Assembly (NCBI RefSeq): GCF_005954645.2
Contig: NZ_CP040695.2
Coordinates: forward strand, 1,984,001 to 2,048,000
DNA: 64,000 nucleotides
From: Nocardioides sp. S-1144
GTDB lineage: Bacteria; Actinomycetota; Actinomycetes; Propionibacteriales; Nocardioidaceae
Direction of reading: 5' to 3'
In this document: in pieces, positions 7,444-16,055 of the stretch
How the letters are laid out: each line of letters starts with the position of its first letter
How positions within the stretch are numbered: position 1 is the stretch's first letter
Made by a program: the position numbers and the translations under genes
Notes under the pieces: generated by a model
Databases searched by the model: none
Seen by the model: only the letters and a program-made list of their open reading frames with translations
What the model was told of the DNA's origin: nothing

Positions 7444-8199
7444 TCAGCAGAGGCCGGCGTGCAGCTCCGTGCGCAGCAGCTCGCCGAGCTCCTCGGTGGT
7501 GCTCGCGACCCGGCGGAAGACCAGCCGGTGCACGTGGGAGCCCTCGACGTCGACCCACTGGACGTCGACCCCGGCGGGGGAGAGGCCGGCGAGCGCGACG
7601 CCGATGACGTCCGCGAGCCGGGTGCCGGTGGTCGTGCTGACCGCCCGGCGCAGCTCGTCCTGGTGGCAGAGGTTGGCGTGCTCGGTCGAGCGCTGGAGGT
7701 AGCCGCCGTTCAGCAGGTGCTCGGCGGAGCGGAAGTGCTCGACCGGGACCCGCTGCCGCCCGTCGCCGGGGGCCGTGGGCTGCGACAGCACGACGAGGTC
7801 GACGACGAGGACGAGGGTCTCGCGCTCGTCGCAGCAGCACTCGCAGGTCTCGAGGCCCCGGGTCTCGAGCCGCCCGCCGAGGGTGACGACGGCCTCCCGC
7901 TCGGTCGAGCCGGGGCGGCCGACGCCGCTCTCGAGGGTGAGCAGGGCGCGGCGGCCGTCGGCGGCGGCGGCCGCGAGCCGGGTGCCGACCGGGCTGGAGA
8001 ACGTGGGGACGCCCCCGAGGTCCTGCATGCCGAGCTCGCCGCCGGACTCGCCGAGGTCGCCGAGCACGTCCTCGACGCCGTCGACGACGAGGTTCACCCC
8101 GGCGGGGCAGGCCAGGATGCTGCGGGCCGCACGGGCGAGCCGGGCCGGCTCGGACTGCCAGGGGCCGGTGGTGGTGCTGCGGTGGTCGAGCGAGGTCAT
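7444..8199 (-). CDS. HugZ-like / DUF2470 heme-utilisation protein
   Basis: 251 residues from the ATG at 8199, chosen over an in-frame ATG 57 nt upstream because GGAGGAG lies about 6 nt before it and the longer form would include the iron box. The N-terminal two thirds have the split-barrel (PNPOx-like) pattern with TFSSPVGTRLAAAA and RRALLTLES. The C-terminal third (about 165-240) is a DUF2470 domain beginning with HANLCHQDELRR. This two-domain layout occurs in HugZ-type heme oxygenases, which release iron from heme. An IdeR/DtxR-type iron box overlaps the predicted promoter (TTGTCA, 19 nt, TAGGCT). An odd Cys cluster, CECCC, lies at residues 119-123. Confidence 0.75.
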   Translation of the reverse strand: MTSLDHRSTTTGPWQSEPARLARAARSILACPAGVNLVVDGVEDVLGDLGESGGELGMQDLGGVPTFSSPVGTRLAAAAADGRRALLTLESGVGRPGSTEREAVVTLGGRLETRGLETCECCCDERETLVLVVDLVVLSQPTAPGDGRQRVPVEHFRSAEHLLNGGYLQRSTEHANLCHQDELRRAVSTTTGTRLADVIGVALAGLSPAGVDVQWVDVEGSHVHRLVFRRVASTTEELGELLRTELHAGLC

Positions 8200-8218
8200 C
8201 GGAACTCCTCCAGACGAA

Positions 8219-8237
8219 TAAGGCAAGCCTAACCTAC
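8219..8237 (-). promoter_or_regulatory. IdeR/DtxR-type iron box
   Basis: The 19-bp sequence TAAGGCAAGCCTAACCTAC matches the actinobacterial iron-box consensus TTAGGTTAGSCTAACCTAA at about 15 of 19 positions. It covers the likely -10 region of the HugZ-like gene and ends 20 bp before its ATG, as expected for repression by iron-loaded IdeR/DmdR. Confidence 0.75.
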
Positions 8238-8281
8238 ATCTCCCCGGGGATGACAAGTGCCGTCACGACGAGGCGGTAGGC

Positions 8282-8308
8282 TTGGCACTCCCGGACGACG
8301 AGTGCCAG
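8282..8308 (+). promoter_or_regulatory. CIRCE element (HrcA operator) with -10 TAGGCT
   Basis: TTGGCACTC-N9-GAGTGCCAG, against the CIRCE consensus TTAGCACTC-N9-GAGTGCTAA. A TAGGCT -10 hexamer (8277-8282) abuts it, so the operator begins at the transcription start of hrcA and would mediate HrcA autorepression, relieved by heat shock. Confidence 0.88.
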
Positions 8309-8347
8309 CACCCGCCGGCGGGTCAGCGGCAGCGGACAGGAGGCGGC

Positions 8348-9358
8348 ATGCAGGAGGAACGACGGCTCGCCGTCCTTCGTGCGATCGTCGAGGACTACGT
8401 CTCGACCGAGGAGCCGGTCGGGTCCAAGGCCCTCGTCGAGCGGCACGGCCTCAACGTCTCCCCGGCCACGGTCCGCAACGACATGGCCGCCCTGGAGGAC
8501 GAGGGCTACCTCACCCAGCCGCACACCAGCGCGGGCCGGGTGCCCACCGACAAGGGCTACCGCCTCTTCGTCGACCGGCTGACCACGGTCAAGCCGATGA
8601 CCGGTGCGGAGAAGCGCGCCATCTCCAGCTTCCTCGACGGTGCCGTCGACCTCGACGAGATCGTCACCCGCTCGGTGCGGCTGCTCTCGCAGCTGACCCG
8701 CCAGGTCGCCGTCGTGCAGTACCCCACGCTCTCGCGCTCGACGGTGCGCCACGTCGAGCTGGTCGCCCTCGCCCCTGACCGGCTGCTGGCGGTGCTGATC
8801 CTCAGCAGCGGTCGCGTCGAGCAGCGCCTGGTCGAGCTGGGTTCGCCGATCGCCGACGACGACCTCGCCCGGCTCCGCACCCGCGTGAACCTCAGCGCCA
8901 CCGGCGAGGTGATCGCCGAGGCCGCCACCGCGCTGCGCGACCTCGCCGAGGCCGAGCCCGGACCCAGCGCGCTGGTCGCCGGCGTCCTGGTCGACGCGAT
9001 GAGCGACCACCGCTCCGACTCGCGGGTCGCCGTGGGCGGCGCCGCCAACCTCGCCCGCTACGGCGACAGCTTCGACTCCGCGGTCCGTCCGCTCCTCGAG
9101 GCGCTGGAGGAGCACGTGGTGCTCCTCAAGCTGATGGGGGAGGCCTCCGCGGCCGGCACCGTCACCGTCCGGATCGGCGCCGAGGGCCCGATCGAGCAGT
9201 TCTCCTCCACCAGCGTGGTCACCACGGGCTACGGCCCGCACGACGACGCGCTGGCCACGCTCGGCATCGTCGGCCCGACCCGGATGGACTACCCGGGCAC
9301 GATGGCAGCGGTGCGTGCGGTCGCCCGCTACGTCTCCCGGATCCTCGACGAGGCCTGA
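8348..9358 (+). CDS. hrcA: HrcA, heat-shock transcriptional repressor
   Basis: 336 residues from the ATG at 8348 (GGACAGGAGG upstream). The N-terminal winged helix is clear: [44 protein letters not shown] and the wing [19 protein letters not shown], followed by the HrcA regulatory domain ending [20 protein letters not shown]. HrcA binds CIRCE, and a CIRCE lies in its own leader. In actinobacteria hrcA is typically linked to the second dnaJ copy, as here. Confidence 0.96.
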   Translation: MQEERRLAVLRAIVEDYVSTEEPVGSKALVERHGLNVSPATVRNDMAALEDEGYLTQPHTSAGRVPTDKGYRLFVDRLTTVKPMTGAEKRAISSFLDGAVDLDEIVTRSVRLLSQLTRQVAVVQYPTLSRSTVRHVELVALAPDRLLAVLILSSGRVEQRLVELGSPIADDDLARLRTRVNLSATGEVIAEAATALRDLAEAEPGPSALVAGVLVDAMSDHRSDSRVAVGGAANLARYGDSFDSAVRPLLEALEEHVVLLKLMGEASAAGTVTVRIGAEGPIEQFSSTSVVTTGYGPHDDALATLGIVGPTRMDYPGTMAAVRAVARYVSRILDEA

Positions 9359-9413
9359 GGCCTCCATCCCACCCCAGCACCACACCCACGACCCCTCGCA
9401 CGAAGGAACACAG

Positions 9414-10589
9414 TTGAGCCAGGACCTGTACGACCTCCTCGGGGTGTCGCGCGACGCAGACGCCGACGCCCTCAAGAAGGCCTACCGAAAGCTCGCCCGG
9501 CAGCTCCACCCCGACGTCAACCCGGACCCCGAGACCCAGGAGCGGTTCAAGGAGGTCTCGGCGGCCTACGAGGTGCTCTCCGACCCGCAGAAGCGGGCGG
9601 CCTACGACCGGGGCGGCGACCCGTTCGGCGGCGGCTTCGGCCAGGGCGCCGGCTTCTCGTTCACCGACATCATGGACGCCTTCTTCGGCGGCCAGGGTGG
9701 TCCGGGCGGTCAGGGTGGGGGCGGTCGCGGCCCGCGGTCGCGGATGCGGCGCGGCCAGGACGCCCTGATCCGCATCGAGATCGACCTGGCCGAGGCCGCC
9801 TTCGGCGTCTCGCGCGAGCTCAAGGTCGACACCGCCGTCCTGTGCACCGCCTGCCAGGGCGACGGCGCCGCGCCCGGCAGCCACCCCGTGCCGTGCGAGA
9901 CCTGCCGCGGCCAGGGCGAGGTCGCCCACGTGCAGCGCTCGTTCCTGGGCGAGGTGCGCACGCTGCGCCCGTGCGCCGCCTGCCGCGGCTTCGGCACGAT
10001 CATCCCGGAGCCGTGCCGCGAGTGCTCCGGCGACGGCCGGGTCCGTTCGCGCCGCACCCTCACGGTCAAGATCCCCGGCGGCGTCGACACCGGCACCCGG
10101 GTCCAGCTCGCCGAGCAGGGTGAGATCGGCCCCGGCGGCGGGCCGGCCGGCGACCTGTACGTCGAGATCCAGGTCGCCGCGCACGAGACCTTCACCCGCC
10201 ACGGCAACGACCTGCACTGCACGGTCACGCTGCCGATGACCGCGGCCGCCCTCGGCACCACCCTCACGCTGCCGACCCTGGAGGCCGACGTCGAGGGGGC
10301 CGGGTCCTCGGCAGGCGCCGACCCCGGCGTCGAGACGTCGTTCGACCTCGTCATCGAGCCCGGCACGCAGTCCGGCTCGCAGGAGGTGCTGCGGGGTCGC
10401 GGCGTCCCCGGCCTGCGCGGCGGACGCGGCGACCTGGTCGTCTCCGTGGTCGTCGAGACGCCCGGTCGGCTCGACGCCCGCCAGGAGGAGCTGCTGCGCG
10501 AGCTCGCCGCCCTGCGCGGCGAGGAGCAGCCGACCGGTCAGGTCAAGGCCCAGCAGAAGTCCGTCTTCGGTCGCCTCTTCGGTCACTGA
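9414..10589 (+). CDS. dnaJ: DnaJ chaperone (DnaJ2 type)
   Basis: 391 residues from a TTG start preceded by GAAGGA; an upstream in-frame ATG would place about 33 unrelated residues in front of the J domain. The J domain carries the HPD triad (LHPDVNP), followed by a Gly/Phe-rich stretch ([11 protein letters not shown]), a zinc domain with four motifs ([32 protein letters not shown]) and the C-terminal substrate-binding domains. It stimulates the DnaK ATPase and delivers unfolded clients. It shares the CIRCE promoter with hrcA, 55 bp downstream of that gene. Confidence 0.95.
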   Translation: MSQDLYDLLGVSRDADADALKKAYRKLARQLHPDVNPDPETQERFKEVSAAYEVLSDPQKRAAYDRGGDPFGGGFGQGAGFSFTDIMDAFFGGQGGPGGQGGGGRGPRSRMRRGQDALIRIEIDLAEAAFGVSRELKVDTAVLCTACQGDGAAPGSHPVPCETCRGQGEVAHVQRSFLGEVRTLRPCAACRGFGTIIPEPCRECSGDGRVRSRRTLTVKIPGGVDTGTRVQLAEQGEIGPGGGPAGDLYVEIQVAAHETFTRHGNDLHCTVTLPMTAAALGTTLTLPTLEADVEGAGSSAGADPGVETSFDLVIEPGTQSGSQEVLRGRGVPGLRGGRGDLVVSVVVETPGRLDARQEELLRELAALRGEEQPTGQVKAQQKSVFGRLFGH

Positions 10590-10597
10590 GCAGCGCC

Positions 10598-11344
10598 GTG
10601 TCGCTCCCCGTCCACCTCGTCCCCTCGCTCGGCAACCCGGCCCCGGCGGCCGGCGACCGGGTCGAGGTCGAGGGCGACGAGGCGCACCACGCCGTCGCGG
10701 TGCGGCGGACCCGCGTCGGCGAGCGCCTGGTGCTCACCGACGGCGCCGGCACGTCGGTGACCGGCACGGTGGCCGAGACCGGCAAGCGCCGGCTCGCGGT
10801 GGTCGTCGACGCGGTCGACGTCGTGCCGGAGCCGTCACCCGCGATCACCGTCGTGCAGGCCCTGCCGAAGGGCGACCGCGGCGAGCTCGCCGTCGAGGTG
10901 CTCACCGAGGTGGGGGTCGCCGAGGTCGTCCCGTGGGCCGCGTCCCGGTCGGTCGCGGTCTGGAAGGGCGAGCGCGCCGAGAAGTCGCTGGCCCGCTGGC
11001 GGGCGACGGCACGCGAGGCGGCCAAGCAGGCCCGCCGCTCCTGGCACCCGGTGGTGACCCCGCTGGCGAGCACCGCGGACGTCGTCCGGCTGGTCGCCGG
11101 GGCCGACCTCGCGGTGGTCCTGCACGAGGCCTCCACGTCGCCGCTCGCCGCGATCGCGGTGCCGGCGTCCGGGCGGGTCGTGGTGGTCGTGGGCCCCGAG
11201 GGTGGCCTGAGCGACGACGAGGTCGCGGCCCTCGTCGCGGCCGGTGCGCACGGCGTCCGGCTCGGTGCGGAGGTGCTGCGGACCTCCACCGCCGGGGTCG
11301 TCGCCGTCGGCGCGCTGCTGGCTCGCACCCCGCGCTGGTCCTGA
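10598..11344 (+). CDS. rsmE: RsmE, 16S rRNA m3U1498 methyltransferase
   Basis: 248 residues from a GTG start 8 bp after dnaJ. An N-terminal PUA-like part (DEAHHAVAVRRTRVGE) precedes a SPOUT methyltransferase domain with the SAM-binding knot VVVVGPEGGLSDDEV and RLGAEVLRTSTAG at the C-terminus. It should methylate U1498 of 16S rRNA in the assembled 30S subunit. The dnaJ-rsmE linkage is common in Gram-positive bacteria and suggests co-transcription from the CIRCE promoter. It converges on the next gene with only 3 bp between stops. Confidence 0.95.
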   Translation: MSLPVHLVPSLGNPAPAAGDRVEVEGDEAHHAVAVRRTRVGERLVLTDGAGTSVTGTVAETGKRRLAVVVDAVDVVPEPSPAITVVQALPKGDRGELAVEVLTEVGVAEVVPWAASRSVAVWKGERAEKSLARWRATAREAAKQARRSWHPVVTPLASTADVVRLVAGADLAVVLHEASTSPLAAIAVPASGRVVVVVGPEGGLSDDEVAALVAAGAHGVRLGAEVLRTSTAGVVAVGALLARTPRWS

Positions 11345-11347
11345 CCC

Positions 11348-12394
11348 TCAGCGGGTCGCGAGCAGCGCCTCGACCCGGGCCGACTCCTCGGCCAGATCGT
11401 CCCGCTCGGCGCGGGTCAGGTCGCGCAGCGTCTCGAGGACGACGACGCGGCCCTCCACGACGTGCCACAGGCCGGTCAGCCAGCCGTCGACGAACAGCGT
11501 CATCGCCGAGGCGCCGTTGACGCCGGACCAGGCGTCGCGCGCCCCGGGCGCGGTGACCCGGTCGCGCCGGGCGTGCGAGAGCCAGACGTTGTCGTAGGTG
11601 CCCAGGAGCCGGACCGGGGCGGGCTCGTCGCCGGCCGCCAGCGGTGCCCCCTCGACGTCGTACAGGGTGCGGCCGTCCTCGTCCTCGTGCACGACGAGGT
11701 CGCCCATCGCCGCGACGACCGGCCCGAGCCGGGTCACCGCCGACCACGCCGTCACGTCGGCCGCCGTGGCCGGACCGAACGCCCGGAGGTAGCGGCGGAC
11801 GACGTCCTCGGGGGCCGGCGCGTCGAGCGGGCGACCGGTCCAGCGGTCGGCGCGGTCGTACACGACGCCGCCGGCACCGCGCCACGTGCCGCGCGGCGGC
11901 AGCTGCACCAGCGGCGCGGCCGAGCGCGCGAGCTGGCCGAGTCGGGTGGCGGGGTGGTCCGGGAACCGCTCGGCCAGCGCCGCGCCGATCGCCCTCTGCG
12001 GCAGCGGCCCGCCGGCGAGCACCTCGTCGAGGGCGGCCAGGAACGCCGCCCGGTCGACGTCGCGCGCCGTCCCGACGTTCTGGCTGGCCCGGATCTCGCG
12101 CTCGTGCACCGTCGCGGTGAAGGCGCGCAGCCCGACGTCCTCGGCAGCGAGCAGGTGGACGGTGCCGCGCATCGTCAGCAGGCGGACCAGGGAGCGGTCC
12201 TCGAGGCCGCGGGTGACGTCGTCGGGGTCGAACGACGACAGTCGCGCCGCGAGCGACAGGAACGGCGGCAGCCTCTCCTGGGCCTGGAGCCCGAGGAGGT
12301 GGCGGCACTCCTCGACGACGCTGGCGCCGGTGCGCTCGAGCAGGTGCTGGCGCCGCAGCAGCGTGCGGTTCAAGGCCTGCGGCGAGAGCCTCAC
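11348..12394 (-). CDS. Winged-helix DNA-binding domain protein (HTH_42, AlkZ/YcaQ-like)
   Basis: 348 residues from the GTG at 12394; an in-frame ATG at 12466 would lengthen it but reach into the upstream lipoprotein gene. Signature segments are LSPQALNRTLLRRQHLLER, LLGLQAQ near residue 40, LVRLLTMRGTVHLL at about 75-90 and a C-terminal GTYDNVWLSHARRDR. The family contains DNA glycosylases of the AlkZ type, in which a QxQ motif is catalytic; here the corresponding segment reads GLQAQ, so glycosylase activity is possible but unproven. Many actinobacterial members have no known role. Confidence 0.8.
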   Translation of the reverse strand: MRLSPQALNRTLLRRQHLLERTGASVVEECRHLLGLQAQERLPPFLSLAARLSSFDPDDVTRGLEDRSLVRLLTMRGTVHLLAAEDVGLRAFTATVHEREIRASQNVGTARDVDRAAFLAALDEVLAGGPLPQRAIGAALAERFPDHPATRLGQLARSAAPLVQLPPRGTWRGAGGVVYDRADRWTGRPLDAPAPEDVVRRYLRAFGPATAADVTAWSAVTRLGPVVAAMGDLVVHEDEDGRTLYDVEGAPLAAGDEPAPVRLLGTYDNVWLSHARRDRVTAPGARDAWSGVNGASAMTLFVDGWLTGLWHVVEGRVVVLETLRDLTRAERDDLAEESARVEALLATR

Positions 12395-12416
12395 GTCGTC
12401 GACCGGGCCGGGTGCG

Positions 12417-13373
12417 CTAGCCGACGGTGAAGGTGCGGGTGTCCTCGTAGGGGCCGGGGCCCTCACCGCCGCTGGGGTCGTCGGTCATCGCGTGCAGGAC
12501 GTACTCGCCGGGGGCCAGCGAGGAGATGTCGACCTCCGCCGACCACGGGTAGAGGTCGTCGAGCCAGCCCTCGGCCGTGGCGAAGTCGCGCAGCACCTCC
12601 GAGCCGGAGGCGTCGGTGACGAAGAACGGCACCGTCGCCTCGAACGAGGACGCCACGCCCTCGACGCTGAGGGTGCCGCTCGCCGTCGCACCCTCCTCGG
12701 GCGTGGTCAGGCTGACCAGGGCGAGCACCTTCAGCGGCTTGGCCGCCTCGACGCCGTCGCCGGTGGGCTGGCCGAGCAGGTCGACGGGGGCGCCGTCGGC
12801 GAGGACGACGCGGACCGGCAGGCGGGACCCGGCGACGCCCTGCAGCGTGTAGACGAGCGACTGGACGGCGAGCCTGGCGTCGGCGGGGGACAGGCTCTTG
12901 TCGGGGCTGGTCACCGAGTCCTCGGCGAGGGTGACCACGAGGGCGCCGTCCTCCTGGGCGACCGCCTCGATCCTGACGCCGTTCAGCAGCGTGCCGTAGT
13001 CGGGGTCGAGCGCGTCGCCGGCCACGAGCAGCGCGGCGGCCTCCTCGAGCGGGTTGTCGGACCCGACCTCGCGGAACTCGCGGTAGAGCCGCTGCCCGAA
13101 CGGGGAGTCACCGGTGAAGTAGACCGGTGCCGCGGTCGTGGCGCCGGGCTCGCCCGGCTCGGTCGACGGGGCCCCGGACTCCTCCGGGCTGCTGCTCGGT
13201 CCGTCGCCGGGTGCGCTGCTCGGCGCCTCGCTCGGGCTCGGGCTCGGGTCGGAGGCGTCGGTGCCGGTGTCGGACGACGCCGGCTCGGGCTCGTCGTCGC
13301 CGCAGCCGGCCAGGAGGCCGAGCGCCAGGGGGGCGGCGAGGGCGAGGGCGGCTCCACGGGTCCTGAGGTTCAT
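12417..13373 (-). CDS. GerMN/Gmad2 domain lipoprotein
   Basis: 318 residues from the ATG at 13373 (GGAAGGAT upstream). A signal peptide ends in the lipobox LLAGC, followed by a Ser/Pro/Glu-rich linker (about 25-80), one GerMN-type domain (YFTGDSPFGQRLYREF to about 210) and one Gmad2 domain (about 225-318, with ASSFEATVPFFV, DDLYPW, LAPGEYVLHAMTDDPSGGEG). GerMN and Gmad2 are surface domains of spore-germination and lipoprotein families; the GerMN domain also occurs in LpqB. Its domains closely resemble those of the protein encoded just upstream, so the two arose by duplication. It lies 38 bp after that gene, probably in the same sigma-factor operon. Confidence 0.85.
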   Translation of the reverse strand: MNLRTRGAALALAAPLALGLLAGCGDDEPEPASSDTGTDASDPSPSPSEAPSSAPGDGPSSSPEESGAPSTEPGEPGATTAAPVYFTGDSPFGQRLYREFREVGSDNPLEEAAALLVAGDALDPDYGTLLNGVRIEAVAQEDGALVVTLAEDSVTSPDKSLSPADARLAVQSLVYTLQGVAGSRLPVRVVLADGAPVDLLGQPTGDGVEAAKPLKVLALVSLTTPEEGATASGTLSVEGVASSFEATVPFFVTDASGSEVLRDFATAEGWLDDLYPWSAEVDISSLAPGEYVLHAMTDDPSGGEGPGPYEDTRTFTVG

Positions 13374-13411
13374 GGGTCCATCCTTCCGTCGTCGGGCGGT
13401 GGATCGGTGGT

Positions 13412-15085
13412 TCATCCGACTCTGAGGGTGCGCGTGTCGACGTCGGTGCCCCGGCCCTCGGTGCCGGCGGTCGGGTCGTCGGTGGTGCAACGGAGCGTGT
13501 AGTCGCCGGGCTCGACCCGGGCCAGCTCCACCCGTGTCTCCCAGGGCTCGAGGGTGTCGTCGAGCAGGCCGCCGTTGACGGTCGCCCTCGCCCACGCCGC
13601 GTCGCCCGCGGCGTCGAGGAGCTGGCAGAAGATCGAGCCCTCCCACGAGCTCCCCACCCCGGAGGCGGTGAACGCGCCGCTGACGACGGCGCCCTCGTCA
13701 GGTGCGTGGATCTGCACGTGCGACTGGACCACCAGCTCGTCCTGCGCGGCCGTCGGCGCCACGACCCGCTCACCGCCGGCGTCCACGAGCTCGACGGGCA
13801 GGTCGACGCCCTCGGCGGCCTGGAGCGTCGCGACGAGCTGCTGGACGGCGAGGGCGTCGTCGGTCGGGCCGCCCTCGACGACCACCCGGACGACGTCCGC
13901 GCCGACCTCGTACGACAGCAGCGAGCCCTCGGGCCACCGGGTGCGGTGGTCGGGGTCGGTCGGCCCGGCCATCAGCGCCTCGAGGGCGGTGGCGCCGGTC
14001 GACGTCGACCGGTAGAGCACCTCGGCCGGGGCGTCGGGTCCGTCGGGCCCGGGCCCGACGAAGTAGGCCGCCGTCCCCGCGCCCGCCTCGCCGGTGCCCC
14101 CGGAGCCGGCGTCCTCGGCCGCGACGACGATCGTGCGGGTGTCCTGGGTCGGCGCGACGCCCTCGCCGCCGGTGGGGTCGTCGGTCCGGGCGACGAAGGT
14201 GTAGGTGCCGGGCTCGAGGTCGGAGACGTCGATCTCGGTCTCCCACGGGTAGAGCCGGTCGTCGGCCCCCTCGGCCGTCGCCGAGTCCTCCGCCACCACG
14301 GTCCCGTCGGCGTCGACGAGCTGCCAGGGCACGGTCGCCTCGAAGGAGTTCGCCACGCCCCGGGCGGTGAAGCTGCCGAACACCGTGCGGCCCTCGCGGG
14401 GGTCGCTGATGCTCACCAGGGCCAGGGCGTCGGGGTCGGCCTCGACGGTGAACGGCTCGGCGCCGCGCGAGAACGTGATCGACTGGAGCCCGGACGCCGC
14501 CGCGACCGTGGCCCGCAGCTGCTGCAGGGCCAGGTCGTCGTCCGGTGCGTCCGGGGACAGCTGCACCCGCACCTGGCCGTCGACGACCCGGGCGCCGGTC
14601 ACCGAGCCGGCCGGCCACGCGGTGCGGTAGTCGGGGTCGTCGGGCGCGGCCAGGGCCTCGACCGCCACCAGCAGGTCCTGGGCGGGGTCGAACCGGGGCA
14701 CCTGCTGGAACTCGCGGAACAGCCGGGTCCCCTCGGGCGTGTCGCCCAGGAAGTAGAGGCCCACGGCCCGGGTGCGGCCGGCCGGCGCGGTGTCGGGGGG
14801 CGCCGAGGGCGAGGCCGTGGTGGGCTCGGTCGTCGGTGCGGCCACGTCCGGGTCGTCGCCGTCGCCGCGGTCGACGACGACCGCGACGGCCACCACGACC
14901 GCGGCCGCGAGCAGCGCCGAGCCGCCGGCCGCCCACCAGCCGCGGCGGGGCGGCGGCGTCGTCCGGGCCCGGATGGCCGCGAGCCGGTCGGTCGGCTCGA
15001 CGTCGGCGACGGCGTCGCCGACCAGGGCGCGCAGGTCGTCGTCGTGCCGGTCGTGCCGGTGCTGCCAGGGATCGGGGGTCGTCAC
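13412..15085 (-). CDS. Membrane protein with two GerMN-Gmad2 units, putative sigma-factor partner
   Basis: 557 residues from a GTG. A cytoplasmic N-terminal part (1-49: acidic, His-rich, with a DDLRALVGDAVADVEPTDRL helix) is followed by one membrane helix at about 50-71 and an outside part made of GerMN (about 105-215), Gmad2 (about 220-320), GerMN (about 330-445) and Gmad2 (about 460-557). The start overlaps the sigma gene stop as GTGA, so translation is coupled. Position directly after an ECF sigma gene, a short cytoplasmic helix and a single membrane span fit an anti-sigma factor or sensor, but no zinc anti-sigma motif (HxxxCxxC) is present; that role is inference. Confidence 0.8.
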   Translation of the reverse strand: MTTPDPWQHRHDRHDDDLRALVGDAVADVEPTDRLAAIRARTTPPPRRGWWAAGGSALLAAAVVVAVAVVVDRGDGDDPDVAAPTTEPTTASPSAPPDTAPAGRTRAVGLYFLGDTPEGTRLFREFQQVPRFDPAQDLLVAVEALAAPDDPDYRTAWPAGSVTGARVVDGQVRVQLSPDAPDDDLALQQLRATVAAASGLQSITFSRGAEPFTVEADPDALALVSISDPREGRTVFGSFTARGVANSFEATVPWQLVDADGTVVAEDSATAEGADDRLYPWETEIDVSDLEPGTYTFVARTDDPTGGEGVAPTQDTRTIVVAAEDAGSGGTGEAGAGTAAYFVGPGPDGPDAPAEVLYRSTSTGATALEALMAGPTDPDHRTRWPEGSLLSYEVGADVVRVVVEGGPTDDALAVQQLVATLQAAEGVDLPVELVDAGGERVVAPTAAQDELVVQSHVQIHAPDEGAVVSGAFTASGVGSSWEGSIFCQLLDAAGDAAWARATVNGGLLDDTLEPWETRVELARVEPGDYTLRCTTDDPTAGTEGRGTDVDTRTLRVG

Positions 15086-15600
15086 AGGTCTGCTCCGTCC
15101 AGGAGGACGCGGAGCGCGGCGGCTCCGCGGGAGGCGTGGGACTTGACCGCACCGCGGCTGATGCCCAGGGCATCGGCGATGTCGGCCTCGCTGAGGTCGA
15201 GGTAGTAGCGCAGCGCGAGCACCTCGCGCTGGCGCCCGGGCAGCGCCCGCAGCGCGTCGAGCACGACCTCGCGGCGGGCGCGGGCCAGTGCGGGCTCGTC
15301 GGCCGGGCCGGCCGGGTCCGGCAGCCGCTCGCGAGCGGCGTGCCGGTCGACGACGCCGCGGTGGCGCAGCACCGAGCGGGAGCGGTTGACCACCGCCTGG
15401 CGCAGGTAGGACAGCGCCTTGTCGGGGTCGCGCAGGCGTCGCCAGTGGCCGTGCATCGCGACGAACGCGTCCTGGACGACCTCCTCGGCGGTCCCGAGGT
15501 CGCGCACGAGCAGCACCGAGAGCCGGACCAGCTGGCGCCAGTGGGCGGCGTAGAGGGACTCGACGGCCCGGTCGGCGTCCCAGTCGCGGGACCCGCTCAC
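15082..15600 (-). CDS. SigE-family ECF RNA polymerase sigma factor
   Basis: 172 residues from the GTG at 15600, chosen because GAGGACGAGG lies just upstream; GTG at 15636 is the alternative. Region 2 reads LYAAHWRQLVRLSVLLVRD..AEEVVQDAFVAMHGHW and region 4 reads LPGRQREVLALRYYLDLSEADIADALGISRGAVKSHASRG, with no C-terminal extension. It would direct RNA polymerase to a small regulon, including probably its own operon with the two GerMN/Gmad2 proteins. The activating signal is unknown; the large extracellular domains of the next two genes suggest an envelope-related one. It is transcribed divergently from the HIT gene. Confidence 0.88.
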   Translation of the reverse strand: MSGSRDWDADRAVESLYAAHWRQLVRLSVLLVRDLGTAEEVVQDAFVAMHGHWRRLRDPDKALSYLRQAVVNRSRSVLRHRGVVDRHAARERLPDPAGPADEPALARARREVVLDALRALPGRQREVLALRYYLDLSEADIADALGISRGAVKSHASRGAAALRVLLDGADL

Positions 15601-15682
15601 GACTGCCTCGTCCTCGGTGCCGACATGGGTGATCACGGTAGTGGGACGCGCACCGGTGCCCCGGGGTTTACCGTGGGTGCCC

Positions 15683-16039
15683 ATGACGTCCGTGACCGCT
15701 GTCGATGACTGCCTGTTCTGCAAGATCGTCGCCGGTGACATCCCGGCCGAGGTGCTGCACAGCACCGAGCGCACGGTCGCGTTCCGGGACCTGAGCCCGC
15801 AGGCGCCGACCCACGTGCTCGTCGTGCCGCGCGACCACCACGAGAACGCCGCCGCCCTGGCCGCCGCCGACCCGGAGGCCTCGGCCGAGCTGGTGCGGAC
15901 GGCGGCCGCGGTCGCCGCCGCGGAGGGCCACGACGACTACCGGCTCGTGTTCAACACGGGGTCCGGGGCCGGCCAGACGGTCTTCCACGCCCACCTGCAC
16001 GTGCTCGCGGGCCGCTCGTTCGGCTGGCCGCCCGGCTGA
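15683..16039 (+). CDS. HIT family protein (Hint-like)
   Basis: 118 residues. DDCLFCKIVAGDIPAEVLH is the standard N-terminus and GQTVFHAHLHVLAGR contains the histidine triad; a second conserved segment is THVLVVPRDH. These proteins hydrolyse nucleoside phosphoramidates or acyl-AMP adducts. A TACCGT -10 hexamer (15669-15674) lies 8 nt before the ATG, so the transcript is leaderless or nearly so. HIT genes upstream of phoH are common in actinobacteria. Confidence 0.93.
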   Translation: MTSVTAVDDCLFCKIVAGDIPAEVLHSTERTVAFRDLSPQAPTHVLVVPRDHHENAAALAAADPEASAELVRTAAAVAAAEGHDDYRLVFNTGSGAGQTVFHAHLHVLAGRSFGWPPG

Positions 16040-16055
16040 CCCGGACGCCGGTGCC

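Noticed and set aside
4257..7607. Open frame of 1116 codons on the plus strand.
   Set aside because: Overlaps hemW in another frame and runs antisense to three real minus-strand genes.
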